A DNA stretch of 33,667 nt, taken from Vreelandella nigrificans. Its GTDB lineage: Bacteria; Pseudomonadota; Gammaproteobacteria; Pseudomonadales; Halomonadaceae. The notes below the pieces were generated by a model. The model was not told the origin of the DNA, did no database searches, and saw only the letters and a list, made by a program, of their open reading frames with translations. Location of the stretch: contig NZ_NWUX01000035.1 of NCBI RefSeq assembly GCF_002374315.1, forward strand, positions 1 through 33,667. The letters run 5' to 3'. Made by a program: the position numbers and the translations under genes. Below, one piece after another: positions 1-8,581 of the stretch (positions are counted from its first letter, which is position 1; every line of letters begins with the position of its first letter).

Positions 1-3000
1 ACGTCGAGGGTGTTGGTGGTCACGCTGTTGACGTCCAGGTCATCGCTCATCGCGATCACCAGCGTCTCATCGTCGGTTACTTCGGTGCTGAGGTTGGCGT
101 TGCTGGTGACAATATCCAGGCGCTCACCTAACTGGCGCTCGGTGCTGCCCGTGTCGCCACCAAAGGTGATCGGGGTGTCGGCTAAGTCGCCGATGCCACT
201 GTCCACATACTCTTTGTTGACGATGTGGTTACCTTCGGTGATCGCGCCGTCATAGGTAACGTTGCCTTCATTGTTAACGAAGAAGTTGTCACCCAGGCGC
301 GTCTCGCCCGCAACGGTGAGGTTTTCATTGATGGTGGTGCTACCACCAATGTGGGTATCGCCCGCAACATTCAGGTTCTCGGTTACCTCAACGTTGCTGA
401 ACTCGACGTCATCTGCCGTGGCTACGGTGATGTCAGTACCGTTGCGGGTAATGGCGATGTTCTGGCCATCGATCATTTGGACGGTATCACCCGGCGCCAC
501 ATTAGTCGCCGTATCACCGTTGGTCTGAACGTTCCAACCCTGTGCAGCGTACTCAATGGCATCGTGCACCGAATTTTCCCCGGTTCCCCCCACGTTGCTC
601 ATGGTCACCTGATGGGAATCCGGATCATAGGTAGCATCGCCACCAAGGACGTTGGCCACGGAATTCCCGGCCGTATCCAGGTCATTGCCCAACGCGTCGA
701 CCGCCTGATTGGTCTGGTACAACTGGCTACCGTTGATGGCGTCAGTGCTTTCGGACGTAACGCGACCGGCGGCCAGGTTAGTGATGGTACGCTCTTGGCC
801 TATATCGCCCACACTGACGGTCGCCACTGGATTGGTGCCAGCATAGTCGTAGCCCACTTTATCGATGGTGGCGCCGCTGGTACCAATGGGCGCCGCGGTG
901 ATGGCGCCACTGCCCAACGCGACAGAACCTTCATGCAGGGCCTGCGCGCCCTGTCCAAAGGCAGAGGCATTCAGTGCTGTAGCACGGGCGCCGGAACCAA
1001 CTGCAAGCGCGTTCTCAGTGACAGCTTCAGCCCCCTGCCCGAAGGCGGAGGCGCTTTGCGCGGTGGCGAGTGCGTCCGACCCCACCGCCAGCGCGTCCTC
1101 GGCCGTGGCTTCGGCAGAATCGCCTATCGCAGTGGCGGATTCAGCTTCGGCACTGGCATCGACGCCTAGTGCGAGGGCATGGCGGCTATCTGCCAGCGCG
1201 CGATCGCCAACGGCGACGCCACCAGTATTACGATAAGGGTCCAAATTGAGCGGGTCGTCGAAGCCAGACACTGCGCCAGTACCCAGGGCAATGCCGTCAG
1301 TGGCGTATCCAATCGCGCCGGTACCAGTGGCGATCGCGTTGTAACCGCTGGCACTGGCGTTGCTACCGCTAGCTTGAGCGTTCTCTCCACTGGCGCTGGC
1401 GTTGGTACCGCTGGCTTGAGCACTGACACCACTGGCACGGGCCCGGCTACCGAAGGCCTGGGCATCATCAGCCATGGCGTGCGCATCGTAGCCTTGGGCC
1501 ACCGCGCGTTCCTCAGAAGCCAGGGTGCTTTCGCCAATGGCAATGCCGTTATCTGCCGTGGACTCGGCGCGGGTCCCCATCACGATAGCGTTGTCTACCG
1601 TTGCCTCGACACTCTTGGGGTCGGTCTGAGCGTCGGTACCCATAACAATGGAGTTCTCACCCTGACTCTTAGAGCGCAGGCCGATCGCCACGCTGCCATC
1701 ACCGTAAGCGTCGCTACCGCTGCCAACCACGGTGGAATTATCCCCCAGCGCTTCAACAGAGTAGCCGAGAGCAACACTTTGATCACCTACCGTGTGCGCC
1801 AGGTGGCCACCCGCCAGCGAAGACCCGCCTCCAGCACTCGTAGCGGGGCCGATGGCGATAGCATCGATGCCGCTGGCCTCCGCATTGTCACGGTTGGCTG
1901 TCTCAGAGGAGTTGACGCTGAAGTATTTGACACCGTTCTCGGCGATCGCCTCGTTCAATTGCCCCACATTGACCGCATCAGAGCCAACGACACCTTCAGC
2001 GACGGTTATCGTGCCGTTTGCGTTGTAAATCACGGCATTCCCGGGCTGCACGTTGATATCACCGCTGGAAACCGCGTTGATTGCCTGGGCAACGCTGGTG
2101 TACTGGTGACTTTGCCCATTAGTATCCTGTAGCTCGATAACATAGCCGCCGAAAGTGCCATCATCTTCCACAGTAACGCCGCCGCCCACTAGGTTGGCCA
2201 CAGACTGCTGCGAGCTCTGTAATTGCCTCACGTTGACCGCATCATAGTCCTGCGCACCATCGGCCACGTTGACGATACGACGGGTGGTACGCACATCATT
2301 GCTATTGCCCACCGAAACTACGGTGCCGTCAGTGAAGGCACTGCCAGTCAGATAGCCGGTGCCCTCCGCATCGGTACTACGTGCGACCGACGAACTACCA
2401 AGCGCGATACTTCCTCCATCGGCACTGGCATTGCGGCCCAGGGCCACCCCCATGCTGCTGGCCGTCGTGTTTGCGCCAAGCGCTACTCCACTATCCCCTG
2501 CCTCGGCTCCGTAACCGAGTGCCACCGCATTCCTGGCGGCATTGGTCTGGCCACCAACGGCAGTGGCACGCTCCACCTCTCCGGCATTACGGTTGGCCTC
2601 GTGGCCAATGGCTATGTTGAAATCTCCCTGGAGATTTTCACCAGCATGACTGCCAACGGCCACGTTATGGTCACCGGTCACCCGGGCACCGGCCTGGTGA
2701 CCAATCGCCGTGGTCTGGTTACCGTCTACGTTCTGCCCGGCTCCGGTGCCGATGGCAATATGGTGGGTCTTGTCACCAGCTTCGTCACCGTGTGTATCAA
2801 TACCAGCCCCCATACCCAGGGCGATCCCACCGGGCGAACCCGCATAGGCACCCGAGCCGGCGGCAAAGGTGTTATCAGCGCTTGCTTCGGCATCGCCTAT
2901 AGCGATGCTGTTACCACCAGAAGCTGCCGCACCGGCACCTAGCGCGGTGGCGTTGCCCTCAATTGCTCGGGCACCGTCGCCCAGCGCCACGGAGCTGTCG

Positions 3001-4151
3001 CTGCTAGCTTCACTGTTACGGCCAACAGCAGTTGCTCCCCTACCTCCAAGCACTACGCCTCCTGCGGTGGCGCCCTGCCCCACCGCGATGGCACCCTCCG
3101 CCGTTCCCGTGGTAACTGCACTATCTCCGGCAGCGAAGCTGCTAGCACCTTCCGCCACCGTGTTAGGGCCAATGGCGACAGACTCCACGCCCTCCGCCTG
3201 AGAATCGGGCGCCGTCGAATTGGTACGGAAGTACCTGATACCAAACGCGGTACCCTCTTCAAAGAAGAGATTCTGGACCTGCCGACCAGTGACCGCATCC
3301 TGGCTAGTAACGTTAATCTCGCCATCAGCGATATTAGTAATCCTGATATCGCCAGCATCAATTCCCGCCGAGGTCACACTAGGGCCATCGGAGATAGTCA
3401 AACCGCTATCATCAAGGGTGGTATTACCCGCGGTGACACGCTCGACCTCAATCTCATCGGCCAGGCTAAAGGTCAGGTCGGTATCACTGCGGCCGACTTC
3501 AATATTGCCGTCTCCGCTGAAATCTACCGAGCCGCCGGGAGCCACATTCCCAGCAGCGCCACCCTCGGCACTGATATCCCAACCCGCGCTGGCTGTTGCG
3601 CTTACTTGAGCAATCTGATCCGCGTTCACGCTGATGGCATCAGCATTCGTACTGATAGCATCGGAGTTGGTAGTGATGGCATTGGCATTCGTCGTAATAT
3701 CAGCCGTGTTCGTAGCAATATCACTGGCGTTGTCATCAGCGGTAGACTGCGCCTCTGAGGCGACATCACGGACCGCAGTCAATTGACCAAGATTGACCGC
3801 GTGATCGTTTGCGGTACCAGCGGCCAGGCCGGTGATCTGATGATTACTCATGACCAAGTCACCACCGAGGGTAGCGCCGCCAGCCACCTCCAGCGCACTA
3901 AGGAGCGCGGTTCCGCTCACAGTCAGCTCGACGGTAGTGACACTGCTAAACTCAACCTCATCGGCGGAGGCAAGCGAAGCAGGCAAGCCCATGGCGCCCA
4001 TGGCAGCCAATCCTATCGCCATGACCAAGGGGCGCCGTGGAGCAGGCTGGAGACATCCACCCCTGGACTTGGCTCGAGTACGCGCGGCCTCCGAAGCCAC
4101 CACCAAGCACCCAAGAGCGCGGTTCCAAATTAAGCGAAATACCTTATTCAT
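1..4151 (-). CDS. Trimeric autotransporter adhesin (YadA-like, type Vc), C-terminus cut by window edge
   Basis: The reading frame is open from the ATG at 4151 to the left edge in every stretch I translated (1383 complete codons). GGAG lies 9 bases before the ATG. Residues 1-25 (MNKVFRLIWN...) are the extended signal peptide region typical of type V secretion; a hydrophobic stretch ends near Ala63, the likely cleavage site. Then come a short coiled-coil stalk with heptads of Ile and Asn (about residues 135-180), YadA-type head repeats (A-x-G and IAIG/VALG motifs), neck motifs (AVNVGQL near 2000, AINGSQL near 700), a long second run of head repeats, and beta-rich stalk repeats with a TFGGDTGS motif near 165. 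Such proteins form surface trimers that bind host or abiotic surfaces and other cells. The 4-strand membrane anchor must lie left of the window. Long open frames on the plus strand here are codon-register shadows. The family call is sure; the ligand is unknown. Confidence 0.94.
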   Translation of the reverse strand, partial: MNKVFRLIWNRALGCLVVASEAARTRAKSRGGCLQPAPRRPLVMAIGLAAMGAMGLPASLASADEVEFSSVTTVELTVSGTALLSALEVAGGATLGGDLVMSNHQITGLAAGTANDHAVNLGQLTAVRDVASEAQSTADDNASDIATNTADITTNANAITTNSDAISTNADAISVNADQIAQVSATASAGWDISAEGGAAGNVAPGGSVDFSGDGNIEVGRSDTDLTFSLADEIEVERVTAGNTTLDDSGLTISDGPSVTSAGIDAGDIRITNIADGEINVTSQDAVTGRQVQNLFFEEGTAFGIRYFRTNSTAPDSQAEGVESVAIGPNTVAEGASSFAAGDSAVTTGTAEGAIAVGQGATAGGVVLGGRGATAVGRNSEASSDSSVALGDGARAIEGNATALGAGAAASGGNSIAIGDAEASADNTFAAGSGAYAGSPGGIALGMGAGIDTHGDEAGDKTHHIAIGTGAGQNVDGNQTTAIGHQAGARVTGDHNVAVGSHAGENLQGDFNIAIGHEANRNAGEVERATAVGGQTNAARNAVALGYGAEAGDSGVALGANTTASSMGVALGRNASADGGSIALGSSSVARSTDAEGTGYLTGSAFTDGTVVSVGNSNDVRTTRRIVNVADGAQDYDAVNVRQLQSSQQSVANLVGGGVTVEDDGTFGGYVIELQDTNGQSHQYTSVAQAINAVSSGDINVQPGNAVIYNANGTITVAEGVVGSDAVNVGQLNEAIAENGVKYFSVNSSETANRDNAEASGIDAIAIGPATSAGGGSSLAGGHLAHTVGDQSVALGYSVEALGDNSTVVGSGSDAYGDGSVAIGLRSKSQGENSIVMGTDAQTDPKSVEATVDNAIVMGTRAESTADNGIAIGESTLASEERAVAQGYDAHAMADDAQAFGSRARASGVSAQASGTNASASGENAQASGSNASASGYNAIATGTGAIGYATDGIALGTGAVSGFDDPLNLDPYRNTGGVAVGDRALADSRHALALGVDASAEAESATAIGDSAEATAEDALAVGSDALATAQSASAFGQGAEAVTENALAVGSGARATALNASAFGQGAQALHEGSVALGSGAITAAPIGTSGATIDKVGYDYAGTNPVATVSVGDIGQERTITNLAAGRVTSESTDAINGSQLYQTNQAVDALGNDLDTAGNSVANVLGGDATYDPDSHQVTMSNVGGTGENSVHDAIEYAAQGWNVQTNGDTATNVAPGDTVQMIDGQNIAITRNGTDITVATADDVEFSNVEVTENLNVAGDTHIGGSTTINENLTVAGETRLGDNFFVNNEGNVTYDGAITEGNHIVNKEYVDSGIGDLADTPITFGGDTGSTERQLGERLDIVTSNANLSTEVTDDETLVIAMSDDLDVNSVTTNTLD
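4077..4151 (-). other. Extended signal peptide region (ESPR) of the autotransporter
   Basis: Residues 1-25 read MNKVFRLIWNRALGC and onward, matching the MNKIYRVIWN-type ESPR found on large type V autotransporters. A basic spacer (residues 26-41, rich in Arg and Pro) and a hydrophobic core (43-60) ending in ASA-D follow, so the whole leader is about 63 residues. In known family members this extension slows inner-membrane translocation so that very large passengers do not misfold in the periplasm. Confidence 0.85.
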
Positions 4152-4704
4152 TATTTGCTACTCCACTTTACTGTTGAGCCAGAAATGCTTTACACATTTA
4201 TTGATTACATTTGCAGTACAGTCTTGGTGCGTTATCAAAGCTCTGGAGCAATATATAATCTGACGCAACAGATCTAGGCATGGACCAGCAGGTCAAAAAA
4301 AACGCACCTAATCAATAACATACAGACGAACCACTCCCACGCCCCTGAAACACTTATGTGCAAGGTGGCATTTAGCGGGTTTTCTTTTAGCTATAGGCAG
4401 ATGTAATTATCTGGGAGGCATTGTCATCTTTAGCCAACCCCTTCTCAACAAAAAGTAACAATTGTTAACATTAGCAGGCAACAATCTACCTAGGCATCAA
4501 AATCCATATATTTAGAAAGGGAGTCAGAACCCTCTCGGCTAGGAGTACCTGCCGAAACACCAAAGAGAGTCGCTTCGGGCATCCGAAAGGTTCAGTAGCA
4601 TTGCGTTTGAAGCCAGAGGTCGCTTATATTTTACTTTGGTAATGAAGCATAAAAATGAAATACTTAGTGAGATAAAAAGATTAATTAGCTACTAAGAGGA
4701 ATTT
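4152..4704. promoter_or_regulatory. Non-coding divergent region between adhesin and response regulator
   Basis: This 553-base AT-rich stretch separates the divergently transcribed adhesin and regulator genes, so promoters for both must lie here. I see no convincing coding frame and no clean sigma-70 promoter that I would place with confidence. Position 4694-4700 carries AGAGGA, a good ribosome binding site for the regulator. The only strong structure is the nested set of inverted repeats at 4527-4593, described separately. Confidence 0.6.
4527..4593 (+). ncRNA. Candidate structured 5' leader RNA (three-stem element), unrecognised family
   Basis: The outer stem GAACC (4527-4531) pairs with GGTTC (4589-4593). 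Inside it, TCGGC (4535-4539) pairs with GCCGA (4551-4555) and is extended by AGG/CCT around an AGTA loop. A second hairpin pairs TTCGG (4574-4578) with CCGAA (4583-4587) around a GCAT loop. CTCTC (4532-4536) can alternatively pair with GAGAG (4565-4569), giving two exclusive folds. The element ends 111 bases before the response regulator ATG, and no T-run follows, so it is not a simple terminator. The layout resembles a riboswitch or other cis-regulatory RNA, but it does not match the conserved cores of the classes I know. The strand is uncertain because the fold also exists on the minus strand, upstream of the adhesin. Confidence 0.35.
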
Positions 4705-5448
4705 ATGCATATTGCAATAGTAGAAGATGAGAAGGTGATATCGAAACGTATCGAAAAGGTGCTTGTGGATGGTTTTGCCGAACGAGGCATAGAAGTAAAC
4801 ACTTCTTCTTTTGGAACCAGTAAAGCATTTATTCACGCCGCAAGCCGCCACACGTTAGACTTGGTAATACTTGATTGGCATTTGCCGGACGGCTCCGGTA
4901 TAGCGCTTCTCAACTGGATGAAAGCCTATTTACAGGTCATTCCTGCAGTTGTGATGGTCACCCTAAGGCAGGAAGAATCCGATATCATCCAGGCATTAGA
5001 CGCAGGTGCTGATGACTTCATTAGCAAGCCTTTTAGACCGCGTGAACTTGCCGCCAGGGCCTATGCCTCAACTCGACGTCACTCGCTACGCGCACCAAAC
5101 TTGGCGCAACAGAATACGCTTGAATTCGGGCGCATTAAGCTCAATCTCAAACATGAAACAGCACATGTTGATGGGGAGGGGGTATCGTTGACCAGGCAGG
5201 AACTCCGTCTTGCTTTTCTTCTACTTGACCAGCTTGGTAGTCCACTTTCACGCTCTTACCTATATGAGCATGTATGGGGTAAAAGTGATCCACCCAGCAC
5301 ACGCACGCTAGATGTTCATATACACCGAGTGCGCAAAAAGCTAAAACTGACGTCAGAGTTTGGCTGGAACCTTATTTCAGTTTATGGCTATGGCTACCGT
5401 TTACAGGCACTAGATGAGCAACCTTATGAACCAGTAGCTGATCCGTAA
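4705..5448 (+). CDS. Orphan response regulator, OmpR/PhoB family
   Basis: The 247-residue protein has a receiver domain (about 1-120) with the full phosphorylation site: acidic pair Glu7-Asp8, acceptor Asp57 (in ILDWHLPDGSG), Thr86 and Lys108 (SKPF). A C-terminal winged-helix DNA-binding domain (about 140-235) ends with the usual RTLDVHIHRVRKKL recognition helix and YGYGYRL wing. AGAGGA precedes the ATG by 4 bases. No sensor kinase gene lies beside it, so its partner is encoded elsewhere. It is divergent from the trimeric adhesin, which makes that gene a natural target to suspect, but nothing in the sequence proves this. The domain family is certain; the stimulus and regulon are unknown. Confidence 0.92.
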   Translation: MHIAIVEDEKVISKRIEKVLVDGFAERGIEVNTSSFGTSKAFIHAASRHTLDLVILDWHLPDGSGIALLNWMKAYLQVIPAVVMVTLRQEESDIIQALDAGADDFISKPFRPRELAARAYASTRRHSLRAPNLAQQNTLEFGRIKLNLKHETAHVDGEGVSLTRQELRLAFLLLDQLGSPLSRSYLYEHVWGKSDPPSTRTLDVHIHRVRKKLKLTSEFGWNLISVYGYGYRLQALDEQPYEPVADP

Positions 5449-5494
5449 AGCTCAGGTTCGGAGAAAAACCGCACTCTAACCTCTCACAAGAAAA

Positions 5495-5520
5495 CCGCTT
5501 AGAATCAACATCCCAAGCGG
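5495..5520. terminator. Weak hairpin between convergent regulator and purC
   Basis: CCGCTT (5495-5500) and AAGCGG (5515-5520) form a 6-bp stem with a 14-base loop. On the minus strand it is followed by TTTTC, so it could end purC transcripts; on the plus strand there is no T-run. The large loop makes this a weak candidate. Confidence 0.4.
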
Positions 5521-5595
5521 CTTCCAGTCAAGTCCTTACAATTTTCATAACTACTAGCAGCTATTTGTAATTACCAAGCGACTAATTACCAAAAG

Positions 5596-6312
5596 CTACT
5601 CGCCGATATGAATACCAATACGCCGCGCTACTTCCTCATAAGCCTCAATAACGCCGCCTAACCCTTGGCGGAAGCGGTCTTTATCCAGTTTCTCTCGGGT
5701 ATTGGCATCCCAAAGGCGGCAGCCATCAGGCGAGAACTCATCACCCAGCACAATCTCGCCTTTGAAGACTCCAAATTCGAGTTTGTAATCCACTAACAGC
5801 ATGTCACCGTCAGCAAACAGCTGCTTAAGCACGTTGTTCACTTTAAAGGTAAGCGTCTTCATTTGGGCCAACTGTTCTGGAGTTGCCCAACCAAAGGTTT
5901 CCGCCAATGACTCATTGATCATCGGATCGCCCTTTTCATCGTTCTTTAGGAACAACTCAAAGGTAGGTGGATTGAGTGCAACGCCCTCTTCTACCCCCAG
6001 ACGCTTAACCAAGCCGCCAGCTGCAATATTGCGCACTACGCACTCTACCGGAATCATCTGCATTTTTTTCACCAGACTTTCCGTATTGGAAAGCTGCTTT
6101 TCAAAATGCGTGGGGATTCCAGCTTCTTGCAGGCGCTCCATAATGAACGCATTAAAGATATTGTTCACCATACCCTTACGGGCTAGCGACTCTTTCTTTT
6201 TGCCATCGAAGGCACTGGTATCATCACGAAAGTGCAGCACCAGCAGGTCAGGATCGTCGGTGGTATAGACGGATTTTGCCTTACCGGCATAGAGTTCTTG
6301 TCGCTTTTCCAT
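5596..6312 (-). CDS. purC: Phosphoribosylaminoimidazole-succinocarboxamide synthase (SAICAR synthetase)
   Basis: This 238-residue cytoplasmic enzyme has the usual length for bacterial PurC. It joins aspartate to CAIR using ATP in de novo purine synthesis. The sequence starts KRQELYAGKAKSVY (nucleotide-binding loop), followed by FRDDTSAFDGKK and the conserved PVECVVRNIAAGGLVKR segment, then the VDYKLEFG and DEFSPDGCRLWD motifs of the active site. GGAG sits 5 bases before the ATG. It is the third gene of the dapA-bamC-purC run and lies 31 bases behind bamC, the same order as in E. coli and Pseudomonas, so it is probably co-transcribed with them. Confidence 0.97.
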   Translation of the reverse strand: MEKRQELYAGKAKSVYTTDDPDLLVLHFRDDTSAFDGKKKESLARKGMVNNIFNAFIMERLQEAGIPTHFEKQLSNTESLVKKMQMIPVECVVRNIAAGGLVKRLGVEEGVALNPPTFELFLKNDEKGDPMINESLAETFGWATPEQLAQMKTLTFKVNNVLKQLFADGDMLLVDYKLEFGVFKGEIVLGDEFSPDGCRLWDANTREKLDKDRFRQGLGGVIEAYEEVARRIGIHIGE

Positions 6313-6343
6313 GGGAGCTCCGAAAAGAGTGCAATATCAAAAA

Positions 6344-7345
6344 TTAACGTAAATAGCCGGAGACACGCTCAAGCAACTCGCGCTGGTCATCGGCGCTAAA
6401 GTCCCGCTCGCTGGCATTGATCGCACGCAGGATTGTGTGATCACCACTCGGCTGCAAGGCAAGACGGATTTGCTGGGTCATACGGCGCACATCTGCGCTG
6501 AAGACGATTTGCAACGGATTACGACCACGCTCTGTTTCCGTCATGTATTCAACTAGGAACTCATAGTTGTCTGCAGAGGTGTCTAACAGCTCACGCTGAC
6601 CTTCAACGCTAAAATCTAGCGCCAGGTAGTGATTTAACTCCGCCCAAACCCGATCGATTGGCTGAGGGATAACTGCTTGCCACTCGTCACCTTCTTGGCG
6701 CATCTGCAGGGTTTGCTGACGGGCTAGGCGCTGAGCTGTCCAGGATGAAGAAGCACTTGCCGACGCACTGCGTGCACCCAAATACTGCTCTAACGCATCA
6801 AGGCAGTTTGACTGGGTTTGTCCGTTTTGCTCACAGCGAACTTCACTACTGCCCGTACGAAGCGCACTTTGCAAGCGCAGCGTTGCTTGTGAGGTAACAA
6901 TTACCCCTTGGTTGGCATTGCTCTCCTGCACGCCTAATTGGCGGCTCTGTGCAAAGGCCTCCAGTTGTGGCCATACGGTTCCCGTTTCTGCTGCCACCAC
7001 TAGCCACGACTGCTCGCCTACCCTGCGGCGTTCGACGTAATCCGGCTCCAAGCCGCTACCAACCGTTAACGAGTGCGGTGGAGAGATATCTGCCGCTTTG
7101 CCAACACGTGTACCCTGTGTCGCAGCCTGGGGGACTGGCATCGCATCACGGTAGCGCTGAGTATTACGGGTTTCTGGCAGCACTAAGGGCGGGGCCGGCG
7201 CAGCTTCGGTGTAGTCTAGGTTGCGATCATGGTAGTAACCATCGCGCGCGCACCCAGCAAGCGTGACAGCCGCTGCTAGTGCCAGCGGTATCCATTTAAG
7301 TGCACGTTTTTCAAGCACAGGGTTCTTAAGCACAGGGCTCATCAA
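6344..7345 (-). CDS. bamC: Outer membrane protein assembly factor BamC (lipoprotein NlpB)
   Basis: The 333-residue protein starts with a short basic N-terminus and a hydrophobic stretch ending in the lipobox LAGC near residue 31, so it is an exported lipoprotein acylated at that cysteine. A proline-rich unstructured segment follows (APAPPLVLPETR), as in BamC, where it contacts BamD. Two helix-grip domains follow, including WLVV..., RVWAELNHYL and a C-terminal IRLALQPSGDHTILRA region. BamC is a non-essential subunit of the BAM complex that inserts beta-barrels such as the autotransporter anchor and TolC. It lies between dapA and purC, as in other gammaproteobacteria. BamC proteins diverge strongly in sequence, so the call rests partly on gene order. 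Confidence 0.9.
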   Translation of the reverse strand: MMSPVLKNPVLEKRALKWIPLALAAAVTLAGCARDGYYHDRNLDYTEAAPAPPLVLPETRNTQRYRDAMPVPQAATQGTRVGKAADISPPHSLTVGSGLEPDYVERRRVGEQSWLVVAAETGTVWPQLEAFAQSRQLGVQESNANQGVIVTSQATLRLQSALRTGSSEVRCEQNGQTQSNCLDALEQYLGARSASASASSSWTAQRLARQQTLQMRQEGDEWQAVIPQPIDRVWAELNHYLALDFSVEGQRELLDTSADNYEFLVEYMTETERGRNPLQIVFSADVRRMTQQIRLALQPSGDHTILRAINASERDFSADDQRELLERVSGYLR

Positions 7346-7371
7346 GCCACCTTAACAGTCAACAAATCAGG

Positions 7372-7402
7372 TACTCGGCGGGCCTAAACCATACGCCGAG
7401 TA
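7372..7402 (-). promoter_or_regulatory. Intercistronic hairpin between dapA and bamC
   Basis: TACTCGGCG (7372-7380) and CGCCGAGTA (7394-7402) form a perfect 9-bp inverted repeat around a 13-base loop in the 92-base dapA-bamC gap. No T-run follows on the minus strand, so it is more likely an mRNA processing or stability structure, or a partial attenuator, than a full terminator. Confidence 0.5.
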
Positions 7403-7437
7403 GCGAAGCGTTCTTATGTACCGGATTACTCCTCCAC

Positions 7438-8322
7438 TTACTCCTCCACAACGCCCACGAGCTGCAGCGCTTCGCTGACGGTGCCATGGTATTTTTCCGA
7501 CAGCCAAGTCAGTGGCAAGCGAATTCCAGCGTCCATATAGCCCATACGATGTAGCGCCCATTTCACCGGGATCGGGTTAGACTCAATCCCAAGGTTGGTA
7601 TGTAGCGGCATCAGGCGTGTATTAATTTGATGCGCTTTATCGGCATCACCGGCAATCGCAGCTGCACATAGATCGTGCATTGCCTGTGGCGCAACGTTCG
7701 CGGTTACTGAAATGTCACCATGACCGCCCATCAACATAAAGTCACAGGCCGTTGCATCATCGCCGGAGTAGAGCATAAAGCCACTGCCCTTAAGGCGGGT
7801 AATTAGATCCTCTGCGCGCTCAAGGTTCCCAGTGGCATCTTTTAAACCAATAATATTGTCCACTTCAGCTAAGCGGATCACTGTTTCGTTATAGAGATCC
7901 GAGCAGGTTCGGCTAGGTACGTTATACAGAATTACCGGCAGTTTGCTGCCTTCAGCCACCGCTTTAAAGTGCTGATACAAGCCTTCCTGGGTTGGCTTAT
8001 TGTAATAGGGGCACACTGACAGGCAGTAATCAGCGCCTACTTCGCTGGCATAGCGCGCAAGCTCAACAGCTTCAGAGGTGGCATTCGCCCCCGTGCCAGC
8101 GATCACTGGGATACGGCCATTCACCTCTTCTACAACGCTGCGAATCACATCAAAGTGCTCAGCAAACGACATAGTGGTAGGCTCACCCGTGGTGCCCGCT
8201 GCGACGATGGCATCAGTGCCATTATCGAGGTGGAAGTTCACCAGACGACGAAGCGCCTCCCAGTCGATGTCGCCATTGACTTTCATCGGCGTCGCCAGGG
8301 CGACAATGCTGCCTGTGATCAT
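7438..8322 (-). CDS. dapA: 4-hydroxy-tetrahydrodipicolinate synthase
   Basis: The 294-residue enzyme condenses pyruvate with aspartate semialdehyde, the first committed step to diaminopimelate and lysine. The catalytic set is complete at the E. coli numbering: Thr44-Thr45 in AGTTGEPTT, Tyr133 in YNVPSRT, Arg138, and the Schiff-base Lys161 in GLKDATG. The length matches the family. GAGG lies 8 bases before the ATG at 8322. It is the first gene of dapA-bamC-purC and is divergent from bcp. The product feeds both lysine and peptidoglycan cross-linking peptides, the type of substrate that MurF-like enzymes elsewhere in the window would be expected to see. Confidence 0.97.
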   Translation of the reverse strand: MITGSIVALATPMKVNGDIDWEALRRLVNFHLDNGTDAIVAAGTTGEPTTMSFAEHFDVIRSVVEEVNGRIPVIAGTGANATSEAVELARYASEVGADYCLSVCPYYNKPTQEGLYQHFKAVAEGSKLPVILYNVPSRTCSDLYNETVIRLAEVDNIIGLKDATGNLERAEDLITRLKGSGFMLYSGDDATACDFMLMGGHGDISVTANVAPQAMHDLCAAAIAGDADKAHQINTRLMPLHTNLGIESNPIPVKWALHRMGYMDAGIRLPLTWLSEKYHGTVSEALQLVGVVEE

Positions 8323-8518
8323 CCGTTTTTCCTCACCTGCAAAATGTTGAAATCAAGCTGCCACGTGCGATGCAATGACGTACATTGGACTAAAACGCGG
8401 CATTGATACATTAAAGGAGCATGACCCCGCCCCGCCCGTAAGCAACAAATGGTACTCAGGCGATTCAAGCCTGTACAGCGTAAAGCGCTGTGAGTTTGTT
8501 TAACACCGGTGATCAGCT

Positions 8519-8547
8519 TTGACAGGAGGGCTACACTTGCGTGTAAT
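8519..8547 (+). promoter_or_regulatory. Sigma-70 promoter for bcp
   Basis: A perfect -35 box TTGACA (8519-8524) and a -10 box TGTAAT (8542-8547) are separated by exactly 17 bases. They lie 35 bases before the bcp ATG, with AAGGAG at 8571-8576 between. This is the cleanest promoter in the window. Confidence 0.75.
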
Positions 8548-8581
8548 TCCTCTTGAAAGTCACCTCAAATAAGGAGCTTGT

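Noticed and set aside
1166..1543. Minus-strand frame of 125 codons inside the adhesin
   Set aside because: It is in a different frame from the adhesin and is low-complexity; the adhesin frame is continuous through it.
225..2942. Long plus-strand frames (225-1169, 1179-2132, 2223-2942)
   Set aside because: They lie in exact codon register opposite the repetitive adhesin frame, lack ribosome binding sites and show no family motifs. The minus frame gives signal peptide, neck and head motifs.
1599..3745. CRISPR-like array from repeated segments in the adhesin
   Set aside because: The repeats are degenerate coding repeats with multiples of three in spacing and no unique spacers.
4527..4593. c-di-GMP riboswitch
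   Set aside because: The architecture of a closing stem with two hairpins is similar, but the conserved core sequences of that class are absent, so I leave it unassigned.
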